A stretch of 64,000 nucleotides of DNA from UBA817 sp049889215 (GCA_049889215.1 JBMHDV010000018.1:1-64000), one strand, 5' to 3'. Counted from the stretch's first letter, positions 1 to 8,955 are shown. A program made the numbers and translations. The notes: a model not told the origin generated them from the sequence alone.

Positions 1-140
1 TGTTGTGCAACAAGAGGGCTGCGTAATAATGGATTTAGATTGAGTACCTGTGTTAGCGAATTAGGAAAGTGACGATCAATGATGGTTGTGAGTAGCCCTT
101 GCAATTTTGATATGGTTGGAAGTGGAATAATTTTATACAT
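1..140 (-). CDS. Partial hypothetical protein, N-terminus only
   Basis: An ATG at 140 on the minus strand opens a frame that stays open for 46 codons to the left edge of the window. It begins MYKIIPLPTISKLQGLL. It starts 27 bases after the stop of the 168-1652 gene on the same strand, so it is probably the fifth gene of that operon. No Shine-Dalgarno is visible and no family is recognised. The short length means a chance open frame cannot be excluded. Confidence 0.45.
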   Translation of the reverse strand, partial: MYKIIPLPTISKLQGLLTTIIDRHFPNSLTQVLNLNPLLRSPLVAQ

Positions 141-167
141 GTTGAAGTAACTATTTTGATGACTGTT

Positions 168-1652
168 TTATCTTTTTCCTAATTGCGCGGTTAACATTGC
201 CTGTAGACCTTGGTTTTTATTTTGTTTTATTTGTGCATGTAGCGGATTTACTCGAGCCGATCGTTTTGATTCAGCCGCGGCATTGGAGGCCTTTTTGGTA
301 TGGTTAGATAAAAAACGTTTCAATGATTTGATTAATTCATCTAATGTTTTTGATTCATTTGAATTGGTTAAATTAAGTGCTTGTTTTAATTGTAAGAATA
401 TGGCCCCGTCAGGGACTCCCATTTTTCGTTTTTTTTCTGCTTTCACCATAGCCATTTTAATTTTTTCTCGATCTGCAGAGGAAAGTGATAAAAATTGTTT
501 GAAATCATCCGTTGAATGAGTGGTTGATTGGGTGCTTGCCCCAGCCGTTTTAGCTATCTCTGCTGCCGCTGCCTCAATGTCCGCTGGCGTATAGTGAAGT
601 TGAAATAAGTCTCGTTTACCCCCGGTGCTATGTTTTAGAGGCGAGACGACCAGCGGCAGTGAGGCATCTGCTACCGCACCATTTTTTTCTTCCCTTAATT
701 CAGTCATTGCTGCACGACGCTGTTGATCTTCTGTAAGTAACCGCTCATTTTCTGCCCTTATTTTAGCAATTTCGGCGCGAAGGTTTTCATTTTCTTGAGT
801 TAAATCGGCTGAGGCATCAATTCGCGGCTGTGAGGATAGTTTTTTTTCATCTTTTAATTGAAAGCTTGATTCCACCAAAGGTGCCATCTTGGATTGCTCA
901 ACCGCGTAACGATCATGTAACAGCATTAGAGTAGTTTCGTATGTTCGTAAGCGATTTTCATCGTAGAACGGAATAAGGTCGATTTCTGGGTGAGTATTTG
1001 CGTAGCCAAGGGTGAGTTTTCTCATTTCACTTAGTTCTTCGCAGCCTGCGTCAATGGCAGCCAAGGCAGAAGAATTACCTGACAAGCGCTTAATGGTCGC
1101 AATGAGAGTATCCATGCCAAGGTATGCAAACGTTGTGAATGCATTTGTTGTTGTCCCGCACTCTTGATACAGCGTGTCAAAGTCTTTTCCATTAAAACTG
1201 AGGGCCTTTTGGGATTTAAATAGGTTATTCCAAAGTGTTGTTATATATTTATTGAAAACATCTTTTAATGAATCAGTCGAATTCGTAATATGAAAATTAT
1301 CGCCGAGAATTTCTTTAATCGGATTTAATAAATTTTGAAAGTGTCTACCAGTAATTGTGCAATTTTTGCCTCTAAATTGTGCTGGGTTTAAATTATCAAA
1401 TAAATTATAAATTTGTCGGATATCATTTCTAAAATAAATAGTAATAACCTCACCCTTCATTAATCGTTGAATCTGTTTAGGCTTGTTCCCGGCATAATTT
1501 TCATAGATATAACTATTTTTTTCGAAAATCTTTAGTTTAATGCAATGGGTCAGAAACTCTTTGAGATTAAGAAGTAAATCACGTGATAGATGTTTATATT
1601 CCTCTAGTCTAATGCGTGGATATTTAATATTAACAGAAACTGTTTTTTTCAC
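168..1652 (-). CDS. Hypothetical 494-aa protein with coiled coil and eukaryote-like MGVP motif
   Basis: Function unknown. The first ~260 residues are probably helical. Residues about 290-325 form a charged heptad-like coiled coil rich in Glu/Arg/Leu. At about 408-425 there is the motif KMGVPDGA followed by an amphipathic stretch; this resembles the KMxxGVPxxA segment of the WASH-complex subunit CCDC53 family. The extreme C-terminus (about 468-485) has an L-x-x-I-x(7)-L spacing vaguely like beta-thymosin/WH2 actin-binding motifs, but lacks the LKK residues. The start is GTG with no clear Shine-Dalgarno. It is the fourth gene in a minus-strand run of large unknown proteins transcribed from near 7440. 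No signal peptide or membrane segment is evident. A host-directed protein is a guess from motif and context. Confidence 0.7.
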   Translation of the reverse strand: MKKTVSVNIKYPRIRLEEYKHLSRDLLLNLKEFLTHCIKLKIFEKNSYIYENYAGNKPKQIQRLMKGEVITIYFRNDIRQIYNLFDNLNPAQFRGKNCTITGRHFQNLLNPIKEILGDNFHITNSTDSLKDVFNKYITTLWNNLFKSQKALSFNGKDFDTLYQECGTTTNAFTTFAYLGMDTLIATIKRLSGNSSALAAIDAGCEELSEMRKLTLGYANTHPEIDLIPFYDENRLRTYETTLMLLHDRYAVEQSKMAPLVESSFQLKDEKKLSSQPRIDASADLTQENENLRAEIAKIRAENERLLTEDQQRRAAMTELREEKNGAVADASLPLVVSPLKHSTGGKRDLFQLHYTPADIEAAAAEIAKTAGASTQSTTHSTDDFKQFLSLSSADREKIKMAMVKAEKKRKMGVPDGAIFLQLKQALNLTNSNESKTLDELIKSLKRFLSNHTKKASNAAAESKRSARVNPLHAQIKQNKNQGLQAMLTAQLGKR

Positions 1653-1714
1653 TGGTAAATCTCATATGAAAGTAATAAATTTTGAGTTTTCTATTTTCTA
1701 TATCTTGGCGACTT

Positions 1715-3244
1715 TCAATGTCTTTCTCCATTATTCAGAGTGAGTTGAGCTGCTTCTTGACTTTCTTGAAGGCGCTTTTGCTTTGCCTTTTCAATTTTAT
1801 CAGTAACAACAGCAAGTCTCATTGTACGTGAATTAACGGCACTAGCAACAATTGCTCTTGCTTGAGTATCAGATAAGGTTCGGCGAGATTCAATAGGGGC
1901 GGCACCACTAAATAATGACGTAATTGAACTTGCAGCTGAAGTTACAGGGTCAACAAGCCAACTACTTATAAAGCCAGCACTTTCTTCTTGACCGTTATTT
2001 GAGCCATTGTTTAGAGTATTTGCCTGCAATCCTGCGTCATAGCCTAAGGCATATGCGCGATGCACAGTATCCATTCCACCATCAATTAAACCCTGACTGT
2101 AACTGTTAACTGACCCGTGTATAACCTGTATTGCACCGGTAACAAGTTCTTCAAATATCGTTAGATTAGCCTGTGGAAATACCCCGTTATAATCTGATTT
2201 GGTACTTATGTTGTCAATTAAGTAACAAATTGTGTTTTCTTGAGTTGCGGGGTCTTTGTAAGCAAAACTTAAGGAATCTCTAACAAAAGCTTCTCTTTGC
2301 GCTGTTATTTTATTAAGAACACCAAGGGCATAGCTCATAAATGTATGATACTCATCTTCGAGGATATTTTTATTAGTATTTGTATATTGTCTCAAGTAAT
2401 TTGAGCAGTCATCAACAGCAGTGTTGGAATAGGATATTAAATATTGACTACATTTCGCGGTATTGAACCCTCTATTTGAAGCTTCATTGGGGTCTCCTTC
2501 ATTAATAATTTTGATGAATTTTTCTTGTAAGCATTTTTGTTCAGGAGTTATGTTAACTTGTTTACTGTAACTGCCGTTAGCGTTGTATGTTAAAAATCCA
2601 GCAGAAAAAAAATCTGATTTAATTCCAAAAATATGATCATCTATAATTTCTTGCAGGATGCTATTAATTCGACTTCTTGGAATCGCTGTTAATGTATCTG
2701 TTCTGTCAAATTTATTAATGATATAACTAAACTTGGTAAAATATTTATTTGTAAAGTCAAATGTTTTTTTGTCTTTAATAAGAACTGTGCCAAACTTTTT
2801 TAATGCTTCTAAAATAGACGCAACATTTCCTTCACCGTTAAGGTATTGTTTCAAGCAAACACTATCTTCTGGGTCATCTTCACATAAGTTTTCCAAAACT
2901 ATATTTTTGTAACCATAATCTGACTTAAATGCGATTAGTTTTAAACCTCTACCTTTTTTCAACTCAGTCAACATCTTATGCAGGTCGCAAAGACGTTTAA
3001 TAGTGCTTTGAAAGTAGTTTGATATTGATTGGTGCAGTTCAGTTCCAATTTGCTCCATATCAATCTGAAATTCTTCATTTGAATTCGATATCCATGGGCA
3101 AGATATTCTACCTCCGATTACTAGTGGAGTTCCTGTGGGAATTATATCTGATCTATCTCTTCCGTGACGTATCCGAGATGGGGTTCTTATCACCATTTGA
3201 CTAATAGGTGATGCAGCTGCTGAAGGGCTAGATACTGTTGCCAT
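1715..3244 (-). CDS. Hypothetical 509-aa protein
   Basis: No family recognised. The Ser/Pro/Arg-rich N-terminus (about 40 residues) looks disordered. The middle (50-330) is mixed helical, with scattered cysteines (around residues 86, 119, 128, 236 and 265). An Ala/Ser/Gly-rich stretch near 420-450 (PVTSAASSITSLFSGAAP) could be a weak membrane-contacting helix. The C-terminal 40 residues are a basic, Gln/Lys-rich helix. Its ATG overlaps the stop of the upstream IQ-motif gene as TAATG, which indicates translational coupling and a shared mRNA. A gap of 62 bases separates it from the next gene. The only clue to its role is its place in an operon of eukaryote-like proteins. Confidence 0.7.
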   Translation of the reverse strand: MATVSSPSAAASPISQMVIRTPSRIRHGRDRSDIIPTGTPLVIGGRISCPWISNSNEEFQIDMEQIGTELHQSISNYFQSTIKRLCDLHKMLTELKKGRGLKLIAFKSDYGYKNIVLENLCEDDPEDSVCLKQYLNGEGNVASILEALKKFGTVLIKDKKTFDFTNKYFTKFSYIINKFDRTDTLTAIPRSRINSILQEIIDDHIFGIKSDFFSAGFLTYNANGSYSKQVNITPEQKCLQEKFIKIINEGDPNEASNRGFNTAKCSQYLISYSNTAVDDCSNYLRQYTNTNKNILEDEYHTFMSYALGVLNKITAQREAFVRDSLSFAYKDPATQENTICYLIDNISTKSDYNGVFPQANLTIFEELVTGAIQVIHGSVNSYSQGLIDGGMDTVHRAYALGYDAGLQANTLNNGSNNGQEESAGFISSWLVDPVTSAASSITSLFSGAAPIESRRTLSDTQARAIVASAVNSRTMRLAVVTDKIEKAKQKRLQESQEAAQLTLNNGERH

Positions 3245-5595
3245 TATAGGTATTTCCCACCATCTAAATTAATAGTATGTGCGTCTCTCACCTTAAAGTC
3301 TTCTGGAGTGGTATTCTGTGCTTTGAGCGTTGTTAATGCTTCTATTACATTATTGTCATCAATTTCAACTTGTGTTTCATCGTCTCCATCACCATAAATT
3401 ACTAGAGCATTTCCATCCACCGAAGCAATTTCTCCTAAAGCCGCCTGCTGCGTAAATTCAATGATATCATCGAACTTTGGATCCTGTTTTAATGGTTCAA
3501 ACTCTTGAGCAAGATTTAACCCATTTTTGGCTTTTATAAACTTTTTATTTATTTCCACTACTAACTTATTAATAGCCACACGGTTATCATCAGCTGCAGT
3601 TACCTTAGCTGCTACTTCATCTACCTTACTTGCACCACCGCTGGCTCTTGTTTTTGTAGCTGTTTGCTCTTTATTCTGCACGGTTTTTACTTGTTTGGCT
3701 GCCTCTAGCACTACGAGTTCATCACGTTGCGTTGACTCTGGCGCTGGTGGTGGTGTTTTAGCTGCAGGTTTTTTTTCATGATTAACTTTATTTTGTTCTG
3801 TATCAACTGCCGCTGCATTATGATCTTCCGCATCACGTTGCGTTGACTCTGGCGCTGGTGGTTTTTTGGCATCAACCATGGGCACTGCTTTTCCTTCATT
3901 ATGATCTACCTCGTTAGCTTCGGGGTATTTTGACATGCCAGCCGAGGATGTCAACGCCATAGCTCTATTTGCGGCTAATGCAGCTCCTGCACGCTTTGCC
4001 GATGCCTCTTTTTCATAAAGTCGTGTGCTAGCTGAATCAGATTCAAATAATTCTTCAATCTGCTCTACTTGGGATTCTGCGATCAAAATTTCTTTTGTTG
4101 CTTTATTCAACTCTTGTTGAATTTTCTCATAAACCTGGTTAGCGTCTGTCATTTGTGAATCTTTGATGCCTTTGGTGTTCTCTGGTACTTGTTGACTGAT
4201 TGCTTTTAATCTTTCTTTTTTAAATTTATCGTGTGCTTCATGTAATTCAAGTATTCCTTGATTCTTTTCAATTATGTAATCTGCAAATTGGTCAAATGAT
4301 TCAAACCTATTATGGGTCCAGCTCTTAATTTTTGCAATTTCACGATTTTTCTTAGCCTGAAGCGTTTTACTTGTTTTCTCAAAACGGATGATGAATGCCT
4401 GCCAATTGTAAATAAGGTCCTCCCAGGCATCACTAAAATGGTTTTTTGATTGATTAATTTTTTCTGAAGCACCTTCATTTTCAAGAGCCGCTGCATCGAC
4501 ATGTAAAGGGGCAAAATCACGCCCGTCTGTTCCCTGTTCCTCTGGGTTATTCACCTCTGATGATCGCACTAAATGCCCTCTGGTAACTTTTTGTATTCTT
4601 ATTGCCGCATTTGTTTTGTCTGTGGAGCCGTCCTCTTCCTTAATCAAATGAGCAAATTTTCGGGTTAAATGCCCTCTTATCTGTGCTTGTATTTTAGTTG
4701 CAGCGTCAATCTCATCTTTAGGTTCTATTGCATTATGGACAGCCCTATCCAAGGTTTCTATTTTCTGTGCTACAAAGTTGATTTTAGGTTCTGGTAAGAC
4801 AAAATCATATTTTGTAGCATTTTCTTTAATTTTTTGGTGTAATTCATGGTAATCATCACGGAGCTTTTGGCCATTTACCTTATAGAAGTCAAGGGTTTTT
4901 CTAAGTGTAGCTAATTTATTCTTTGCTTCTTCCAATTTTTTAAGTTTTTCCTGAAATAAAGTACTCCGCACTTTTCCTTTAGCAACACGTAACTCTCTGT
5001 TCTCCTCACTAGCTCTTTTCTTAGCTTCTTTTTGTTTTTGGGACACTTCCTTGTAAACTTCTTTTAAATTTCCGAGTTCAGCACTTAGTTTAAGTTGCTT
5101 TTTGAGTTGCTCGCATAGGGTTGCTTCTTTTATTGTTTGGGATTGGATGTCTTCGATCAATTTGTTTAATCTCAACTCTAATTCCAATTTTCCCTGCGTG
5201 AATTCAACAACTTTTGCACGATATACATCCAACTCTTCGGCATGCCTTGCTTCATCCATTGTAGGCATGGGAGCAACATTTTGTGGGGTATCTGGTAGCC
5301 TTGCTGGTATTTCATATCCACCTAAAGAGGATCGGCCACCTATAGAGAGTCGGCCACCTAAAGAGGATCGGCCACCTAAAGAGGATCGATCTGTAGAGAG
5401 CCTCCCAAAGCAACTTAGAGGGCTTCCAAAATCTGACAAGGTCTCATTGAAATAATCACCATTTTCAGATGAAGTGTCTATTGTTGGGTGTTGTTGAGCA
5501 GCGGTACTTTCTAATGATGAATGATTTTTGCGTCTAAACCACCTTTGAATTCTAACTGCAGCGGTATGCTGATTTATTCCATTTGTTTTATCCAT
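3244..5595 (-). CDS. IQ-motif, coiled-coil protein (783 aa)
   Basis: Three IQ-like motifs are visible: residues 12-24 (AAVRIQRWFRRK, partial), 298-314 (KIQAQIRGHLTRKF) and 330-345 (RIQKVTRGHLVRS). The last two match the IQxxxRGxxxR calmodulin/EF-hand-binding consensus of eukaryotic myosin-like proteins. Residues 70-93 are four copies of a six-residue RSSLGG-type repeat. Residues 115-290 form a long Lys/Glu-rich coiled coil, with another helical segment at about 385-540. A low-complexity region near 575-650 contains two copies of PPAPESTQRD. A strong AAGGAG lies 9 bases before the ATG. The next gene is coupled by TAATG. IQ motifs are rare in bacteria, so it may be an effector or a cytoskeleton-like scaffold; the family is not recognised. 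Confidence 0.75.
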   Translation of the reverse strand: MDKTNGINQHTAAVRIQRWFRRKNHSSLESTAAQQHPTIDTSSENGDYFNETLSDFGSPLSCFGRLSTDRSSLGGRSSLGGRLSIGGRSSLGGYEIPARLPDTPQNVAPMPTMDEARHAEELDVYRAKVVEFTQGKLELELRLNKLIEDIQSQTIKEATLCEQLKKQLKLSAELGNLKEVYKEVSQKQKEAKKRASEENRELRVAKGKVRSTLFQEKLKKLEEAKNKLATLRKTLDFYKVNGQKLRDDYHELHQKIKENATKYDFVLPEPKINFVAQKIETLDRAVHNAIEPKDEIDAATKIQAQIRGHLTRKFAHLIKEEDGSTDKTNAAIRIQKVTRGHLVRSSEVNNPEEQGTDGRDFAPLHVDAAALENEGASEKINQSKNHFSDAWEDLIYNWQAFIIRFEKTSKTLQAKKNREIAKIKSWTHNRFESFDQFADYIIEKNQGILELHEAHDKFKKERLKAISQQVPENTKGIKDSQMTDANQVYEKIQQELNKATKEILIAESQVEQIEELFESDSASTRLYEKEASAKRAGAALAANRAMALTSSAGMSKYPEANEVDHNEGKAVPMVDAKKPPAPESTQRDAEDHNAAAVDTEQNKVNHEKKPAAKTPPPAPESTQRDELVVLEAAKQVKTVQNKEQTATKTRASGGASKVDEVAAKVTAADDNRVAINKLVVEINKKFIKAKNGLNLAQEFEPLKQDPKFDDIIEFTQQAALGEIASVDGNALVIYGDGDDETQVEIDDNNVIEALTTLKAQNTTPEDFKVRDAHTINLDGGKYL
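3720..3862. repeat. Two 32-bp direct repeats inside the IQ-protein gene
   Basis: A 32-base sequence beginning CATCACGTTGCGTTGACTCT occurs at 3720-3751 and again, identical, at 3831-3862, separated by 79 bases. It encodes the duplicated PPAPESTQRD segment in the low-complexity region. Perfect identity suggests a recent duplication and a site prone to recombination. Confidence 0.85.
5318..5389. repeat. Four tandem 18-bp repeats inside the IQ-protein gene
   Basis: Four head-to-tail copies of CCACCTAAAGAGGATCGG lie at 5318-5335, 5336-5353 (diverged), 5354-5371 and 5372-5389. They encode the RSSLGG hexapeptide repeat near the protein's N-terminus. The unit is a multiple of three, so copy number can change by slippage without breaking the frame. 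Confidence 0.9.
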
Positions 5596-5637
5596 ATTAT
5601 AATCTCCTTTTTTTCTTTTTAGTTTATTGAATAATTT

Positions 5638-7335
5638 TTACTTTCTTTGGTTTCTTTTGCTTGCTTCATATGCTTTATCTTTTGCTTCCTTTAATTCTTG
5701 ATTTTTAGAAGCAGTATGTGTCCTTTTTTTCTTATCTAATGGCATTTCAATTGATTCCAACTTTATTATGTAGCCCTTCTTCTTTAAAAAAATGCGTTCA
5801 AAATAACGGACTAACTTATCAGCAGTTTGACTATTAATAAATTGTCTATTTGGGTTGCTGTATTTTATGAATGTTTTATGCCCTATTACTTGTTGACTGT
5901 CATGTGATAAAATTGGTGAGCCGTTATGTGAAACAATGCCCCAAAATATCAAATTAAGATTTTTTCTTGATTCATGGGTATGCAAGGGACTGTTAAACTC
6001 TTTTTCAAGTCGCATAATTAAGTTTCTGACGATGGATGGTAATTTTCTTGGTTTATTTCTGAGATGTTCTTCGATTGTTTGTAAGTTAATTGTCAATTCA
6101 CTTTTAGTTGGTATTGATCCCATTTGACGATCCATTTCACCTGTTGTTTCATTTTGACGAAATTGCTTATGACCTAGATCTGCAATGCATGAAAGTTGGT
6201 GTTCACAATTCTTGTAAGTCACTGGCAATGCGGTGGCAAATGCAAATTCTATATCTCTAAACTTTTGAATATCTTCACTATTCTTAGTTTTTTTAGCGTG
6301 TGTGAATGTGCGATCAATAATGCCATGAATTAGCTTGAATTCATTTTGTGAATCATGCGTTACAACACATTCCACAATACGACGTATATTTTCAGCGTTT
6401 CGATTTCCTTGAAAGGCCTTATAGTCATGTGGGTGTATTAAACGTAATAGTAGTGTTAAACACTCTGCATCATTTGGACAGTAACTTGTTTCATTTATGA
6501 GTTCAGCACATAGCGCTTGATAAAGGTACGCTTCTCTTCCATTAAACTTTAGGACTGTCGCTGCGATCGCTTGTAAGCGAGTTTCCATTTGGCATACCCA
6601 ATCATCCTCAACGCCAGCCTTCCCTTCATCATTCAATCGCTGAAGTTCTTCATTGTAAATTTCAACAATGGATTTCGGAAGTGTGCTATCGCTTTGCGAT
6701 GTTTTTTTAGCAGCTTCTGTGCTGGTTGGGCGTTCAGTTCTAAAAGGTGGGCGGTTGTTTACAGCTATTCGACCTTTAATATTATCGATGGCTTCTTCAA
6801 AATCTCTCCGTTCACTGCCATTCAATTTACCTAATGTGTAATTGATTAATGTGCGGCCGTCATTAATATCTCTGTTTAATACTGCGTCAATAAGCTTTTG
6901 CTGATTAAGGTTTTCATCATCCGCTGGGAGCTGTATTTTATTTTCTTTATCATATCGTCGGCGATCTTCCATCAATGTAAATGTGTTGAAAAATTTTGAT
7001 ACGCTGCCACCGTTCTCTATTGCTTTTAGTAGGCCTTTATGAATAATAGCTACAATTGGGTCGTCTGCAATGTCCCCTCGGCTTGAGCTTGTCGGATGTT
7101 GTCGTAGCTCTTCTTCTTTCTGATGAATATCAACGCAATCGTCCACATATGACTGAACATCATATGCTTGAAATGGCTCCTTGTTATTGATGGCTTTAAT
7201 TTTTTCACAGGCCTCGTTAATTTTTAAGTCATTACGGTTGCGCTTCGTATTATACCCTGGAGGAGTTCTTCCAGGTGTTCGTGCATTAGCTGATGCATAT
7301 GAGCGGCCATTACCAATGGGGGACAAATCACCCAT
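5638..7335 (-). CDS. Hypothetical 565-aa protein, first gene of the operon
   Basis: No family recognised. The chosen ATG at 7335 (protein begins MGDLSPIGNGRSYASANART) has GGAG seven bases upstream; an upstream ATG at 7383 would add 16 residues but has no ribosome site. The N-terminus is Arg/Pro/Asn-rich and probably unstructured. The body is largely helical with scattered Cys/His (for example near residues 300-320). The last 40 residues are very Lys-rich, which could bind nucleic acid or acidic lipid. It is the first gene behind the promoter at 7446-7473 and lies 42 bases ahead of the IQ-motif gene. No signal peptide or transmembrane segment is seen. Confidence 0.7.
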   Translation of the reverse strand: MGDLSPIGNGRSYASANARTPGRTPPGYNTKRNRNDLKINEACEKIKAINNKEPFQAYDVQSYVDDCVDIHQKEEELRQHPTSSSRGDIADDPIVAIIHKGLLKAIENGGSVSKFFNTFTLMEDRRRYDKENKIQLPADDENLNQQKLIDAVLNRDINDGRTLINYTLGKLNGSERRDFEEAIDNIKGRIAVNNRPPFRTERPTSTEAAKKTSQSDSTLPKSIVEIYNEELQRLNDEGKAGVEDDWVCQMETRLQAIAATVLKFNGREAYLYQALCAELINETSYCPNDAECLTLLLRLIHPHDYKAFQGNRNAENIRRIVECVVTHDSQNEFKLIHGIIDRTFTHAKKTKNSEDIQKFRDIEFAFATALPVTYKNCEHQLSCIADLGHKQFRQNETTGEMDRQMGSIPTKSELTINLQTIEEHLRNKPRKLPSIVRNLIMRLEKEFNSPLHTHESRKNLNLIFWGIVSHNGSPILSHDSQQVIGHKTFIKYSNPNRQFINSQTADKLVRYFERIFLKKKGYIIKLESIEMPLDKKKRTHTASKNQELKEAKDKAYEASKRNQRK

Positions 7336-7445
7336 TGATAAACTCCAGACCGTCCAAGTCACTAAATCGATTAAAAATCGCATGTGTGATGCAAAAACTA
7401 TACTTCAAACGTAACCTCTAAATTATTGATTATTGGGATACCCTC

Positions 7446-7473
7446 ATTATACATAACGGAAGTGCAAAGTCAA
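7446..7473 (-). promoter_or_regulatory. Sigma70-type promoter of the unknown-protein operon
   Basis: On the minus strand TTGACT (7473-7468) and a perfect TATAAT (7451-7446) are 16 bases apart. Transcription would begin near 7439, giving a leader of about 100 bases before the ATG at 7335. It is one of the best consensus matches in the window. Confidence 0.65.
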
Positions 7474-7555
7474 ACATTTATTTTTAATTATTTTTAAATT
7501 AAAAAGAGTAAAAAAGTGACCCGGGTTCGGCAGGTGTTTAGTCAAAAAGAGTAAA

Positions 7556-8527
7556 TTAAATGGATTGGGATTGTTGCATGGCTTGCCAAAGTTCGTCAAT
7601 TGACTTTGCCGCTCGAATGGCGCCAAGCAGGGGTGGGTCATATGCCATTACGGTTGGTAGTTGTGCCATGCCAATGCCACCAATGGCAACATAAGGGATG
7701 CCTAGCTGATGCGCGTTCTTTAAATAATCCAATCCAATGCCAGCTCGATCAGGTTTGGATGGGGTCTCCCAAATTGGGCCAACGCTTACATAATCGGCGC
7801 CTTCCATAGCGGCATGTTGACCTTGTTCGAATGTATGGGTGGTTCTTCCAATCAGGCAGGTTTCTCCGATCATGGATCGTATGATTGGGGTTGGAATATC
7901 GTCTTGCCCAACATGGATCCCATCGGCCTGGCAGGCGATGGCAATGTCCACATGGTCATTAATCATAAATAATGCATCGTCAGCTGCAATTTGTTCTCGA
8001 AGTGTTTTGCACGCAGAGTAAATGGTTGCTTTATCGGCCGCTTTGTTGCGGTATTGAACGATGGGAACAAATGGTTTTTTTGCACACTCAATTAAATGAT
8101 TCGGGTCATCAGAGACAACATAAATGCCTGGTCCTGTTAATGGGCGGCGCTGCAAAGCCGTCATAATATGGTGTTCCAAGGTGTAAATGGCGTAGCGTAA
8201 AGCGCTAAATTGTTGATTATTGGTGCTTTCCTCCAACGATCGGCAGCCCTCAGTGGCACGCCGAATATTTGCAATTAGTAATCCACGTAAGTTCTGGCGG
8301 TCTGGAACAGGTGCATTTGCACGAACATCATTACCAACGCTGCGAGCGTTAACCAATTGTGTGTGATTAAACGTTTGTGCAACTGCTTTAAGTTGATCCC
8401 TGCAAGCTTTGCATTCCGTCACTAGTGCGACGGCACTCAATTCAAATCGGCAGATATCCTCTATCACACGCAAGCCTTCAGCAACGCGAGCAAGGTTTGC
8501 ATCAATTAATCGGTGGTAAGTCGCCAT
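7556..8527 (-). CDS. thiE: ThiD2-ThiE fusion, thiamine-phosphate synthase
   Basis: The C-terminal ~190 residues are thiamine-phosphate synthase, which joins HMP-PP and the thiazole phosphate. They show the TIM-barrel pattern (VQYRNKAADK, INDHVDIA, ADGIHVGQDD, VSVGPIWETPSK, VAIGGIG). The N-terminal ~120 residues (RLIDANLARVAEGLRVIEDICRF) match the ThiD2 domain found fused to ThiE in Cyanobacteria, which phosphorylates HMP-P. The enzyme could therefore do the last two pyrimidine steps itself. The ATG at 8527 is chosen because conservation begins there; a TTG at 8578 is an alternative. No TPP riboswitch was recognised upstream. It follows the hsp20 gene on the same strand. Confidence 0.9.
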   Translation of the reverse strand: MATYHRLIDANLARVAEGLRVIEDICRFELSAVALVTECKACRDQLKAVAQTFNHTQLVNARSVGNDVRANAPVPDRQNLRGLLIANIRRATEGCRSLEESTNNQQFSALRYAIYTLEHHIMTALQRRPLTGPGIYVVSDDPNHLIECAKKPFVPIVQYRNKAADKATIYSACKTLREQIAADDALFMINDHVDIAIACQADGIHVGQDDIPTPIIRSMIGETCLIGRTTHTFEQGQHAAMEGADYVSVGPIWETPSKPDRAGIGLDYLKNAHQLGIPYVAIGGIGMAQLPTVMAYDPPLLGAIRAAKSIDELWQAMQQSQSI

Positions 8528-8545
8528 GATTATGAGTGTACTCAA

Positions 8546-8576
8546 GAACTGGAGGGGCGTCGAGCCCCCCTTGTTC
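8546..8576. other. Imperfect hairpin between hsp20 and thiE
   Basis: GAAC at 8546 pairs with GTTC at 8573, and a GGGGC/GCCCC stem encloses a five-base GTCGA loop, with a few mismatches between. It lies directly after the hsp20 stop and before the thiE start on the minus strand. There is no T-tract, so it is a weak terminator candidate; it might stabilise or separate the two messages. Confidence 0.5.
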
Positions 8577-8580
8577 AAAT

Positions 8581-8955
8581 CTAACGAATAAAGGGGATGT
8601 GAATGGCTAATACATCGTCGTTAATTTGAGAGCGAAGAGCAGCAAGGTCAATTCCAGGCGTTAATGGAATGGTTTGGCTTAGTTCACGTGTTAATGTTAA
8701 GCCAACATTGTCTGGACTGTTCATAAATTGTACACTTGCATCGGCACGAATGGTTAATGCATTGGTGGCGGTTGAGATCTGAATACTATCAGAATCGCAC
8801 TGTGAAATGTTAATCTCAATGGTAACGTGATCAGCGGTTGATTCAGATACATTGTATGTTAGTGGAATATAGTCACCCTCAGGCGGCGAGAGTAATTGTG
8901 AAATGCTATCCAAGTTGAGAGGTAGTATGGCATTCGATTCTGTTGTTGTTATCAT
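8581..8955 (-). CDS. Hsp20/alpha-crystallin-like small heat-shock protein
   Basis: The 124-residue protein has the beta-sandwich pattern of small heat-shock proteins, including a late region resembling the family's LxxxIxxDxLxIxIP segment (LRSQINDDVLAIHIPF). The ATG is preceded by a near-perfect AAGGAGG six bases upstream, predicting strong translation. The family is an ATP-independent holdase. No CIRCE element is visible upstream. Similarity is weak over the first half, so the call rests on the C-terminal pattern and size. Confidence 0.6.
   Translation of the reverse strand: MITTTESNAILPLNLDSISQLLSPPEGDYIPLTYNVSESTADHVTIEINISQCDSDSIQISTATNALTIRADASVQFMNSPDNVGLTLTRELSQTIPLTPGIDLAALRSQINDDVLAIHIPFIR

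Noticed and set aside
5102..5455. 117-codon open frame antisense to the IQ protein
   Set aside because: It arises from the in-frame 18-bp repeats and lies inside a well-supported coding gene.
8528..8580. TPP riboswitch before thiE
   Set aside because: No CTGAGA...ACCTGA core was found; only a GC hairpin is present.
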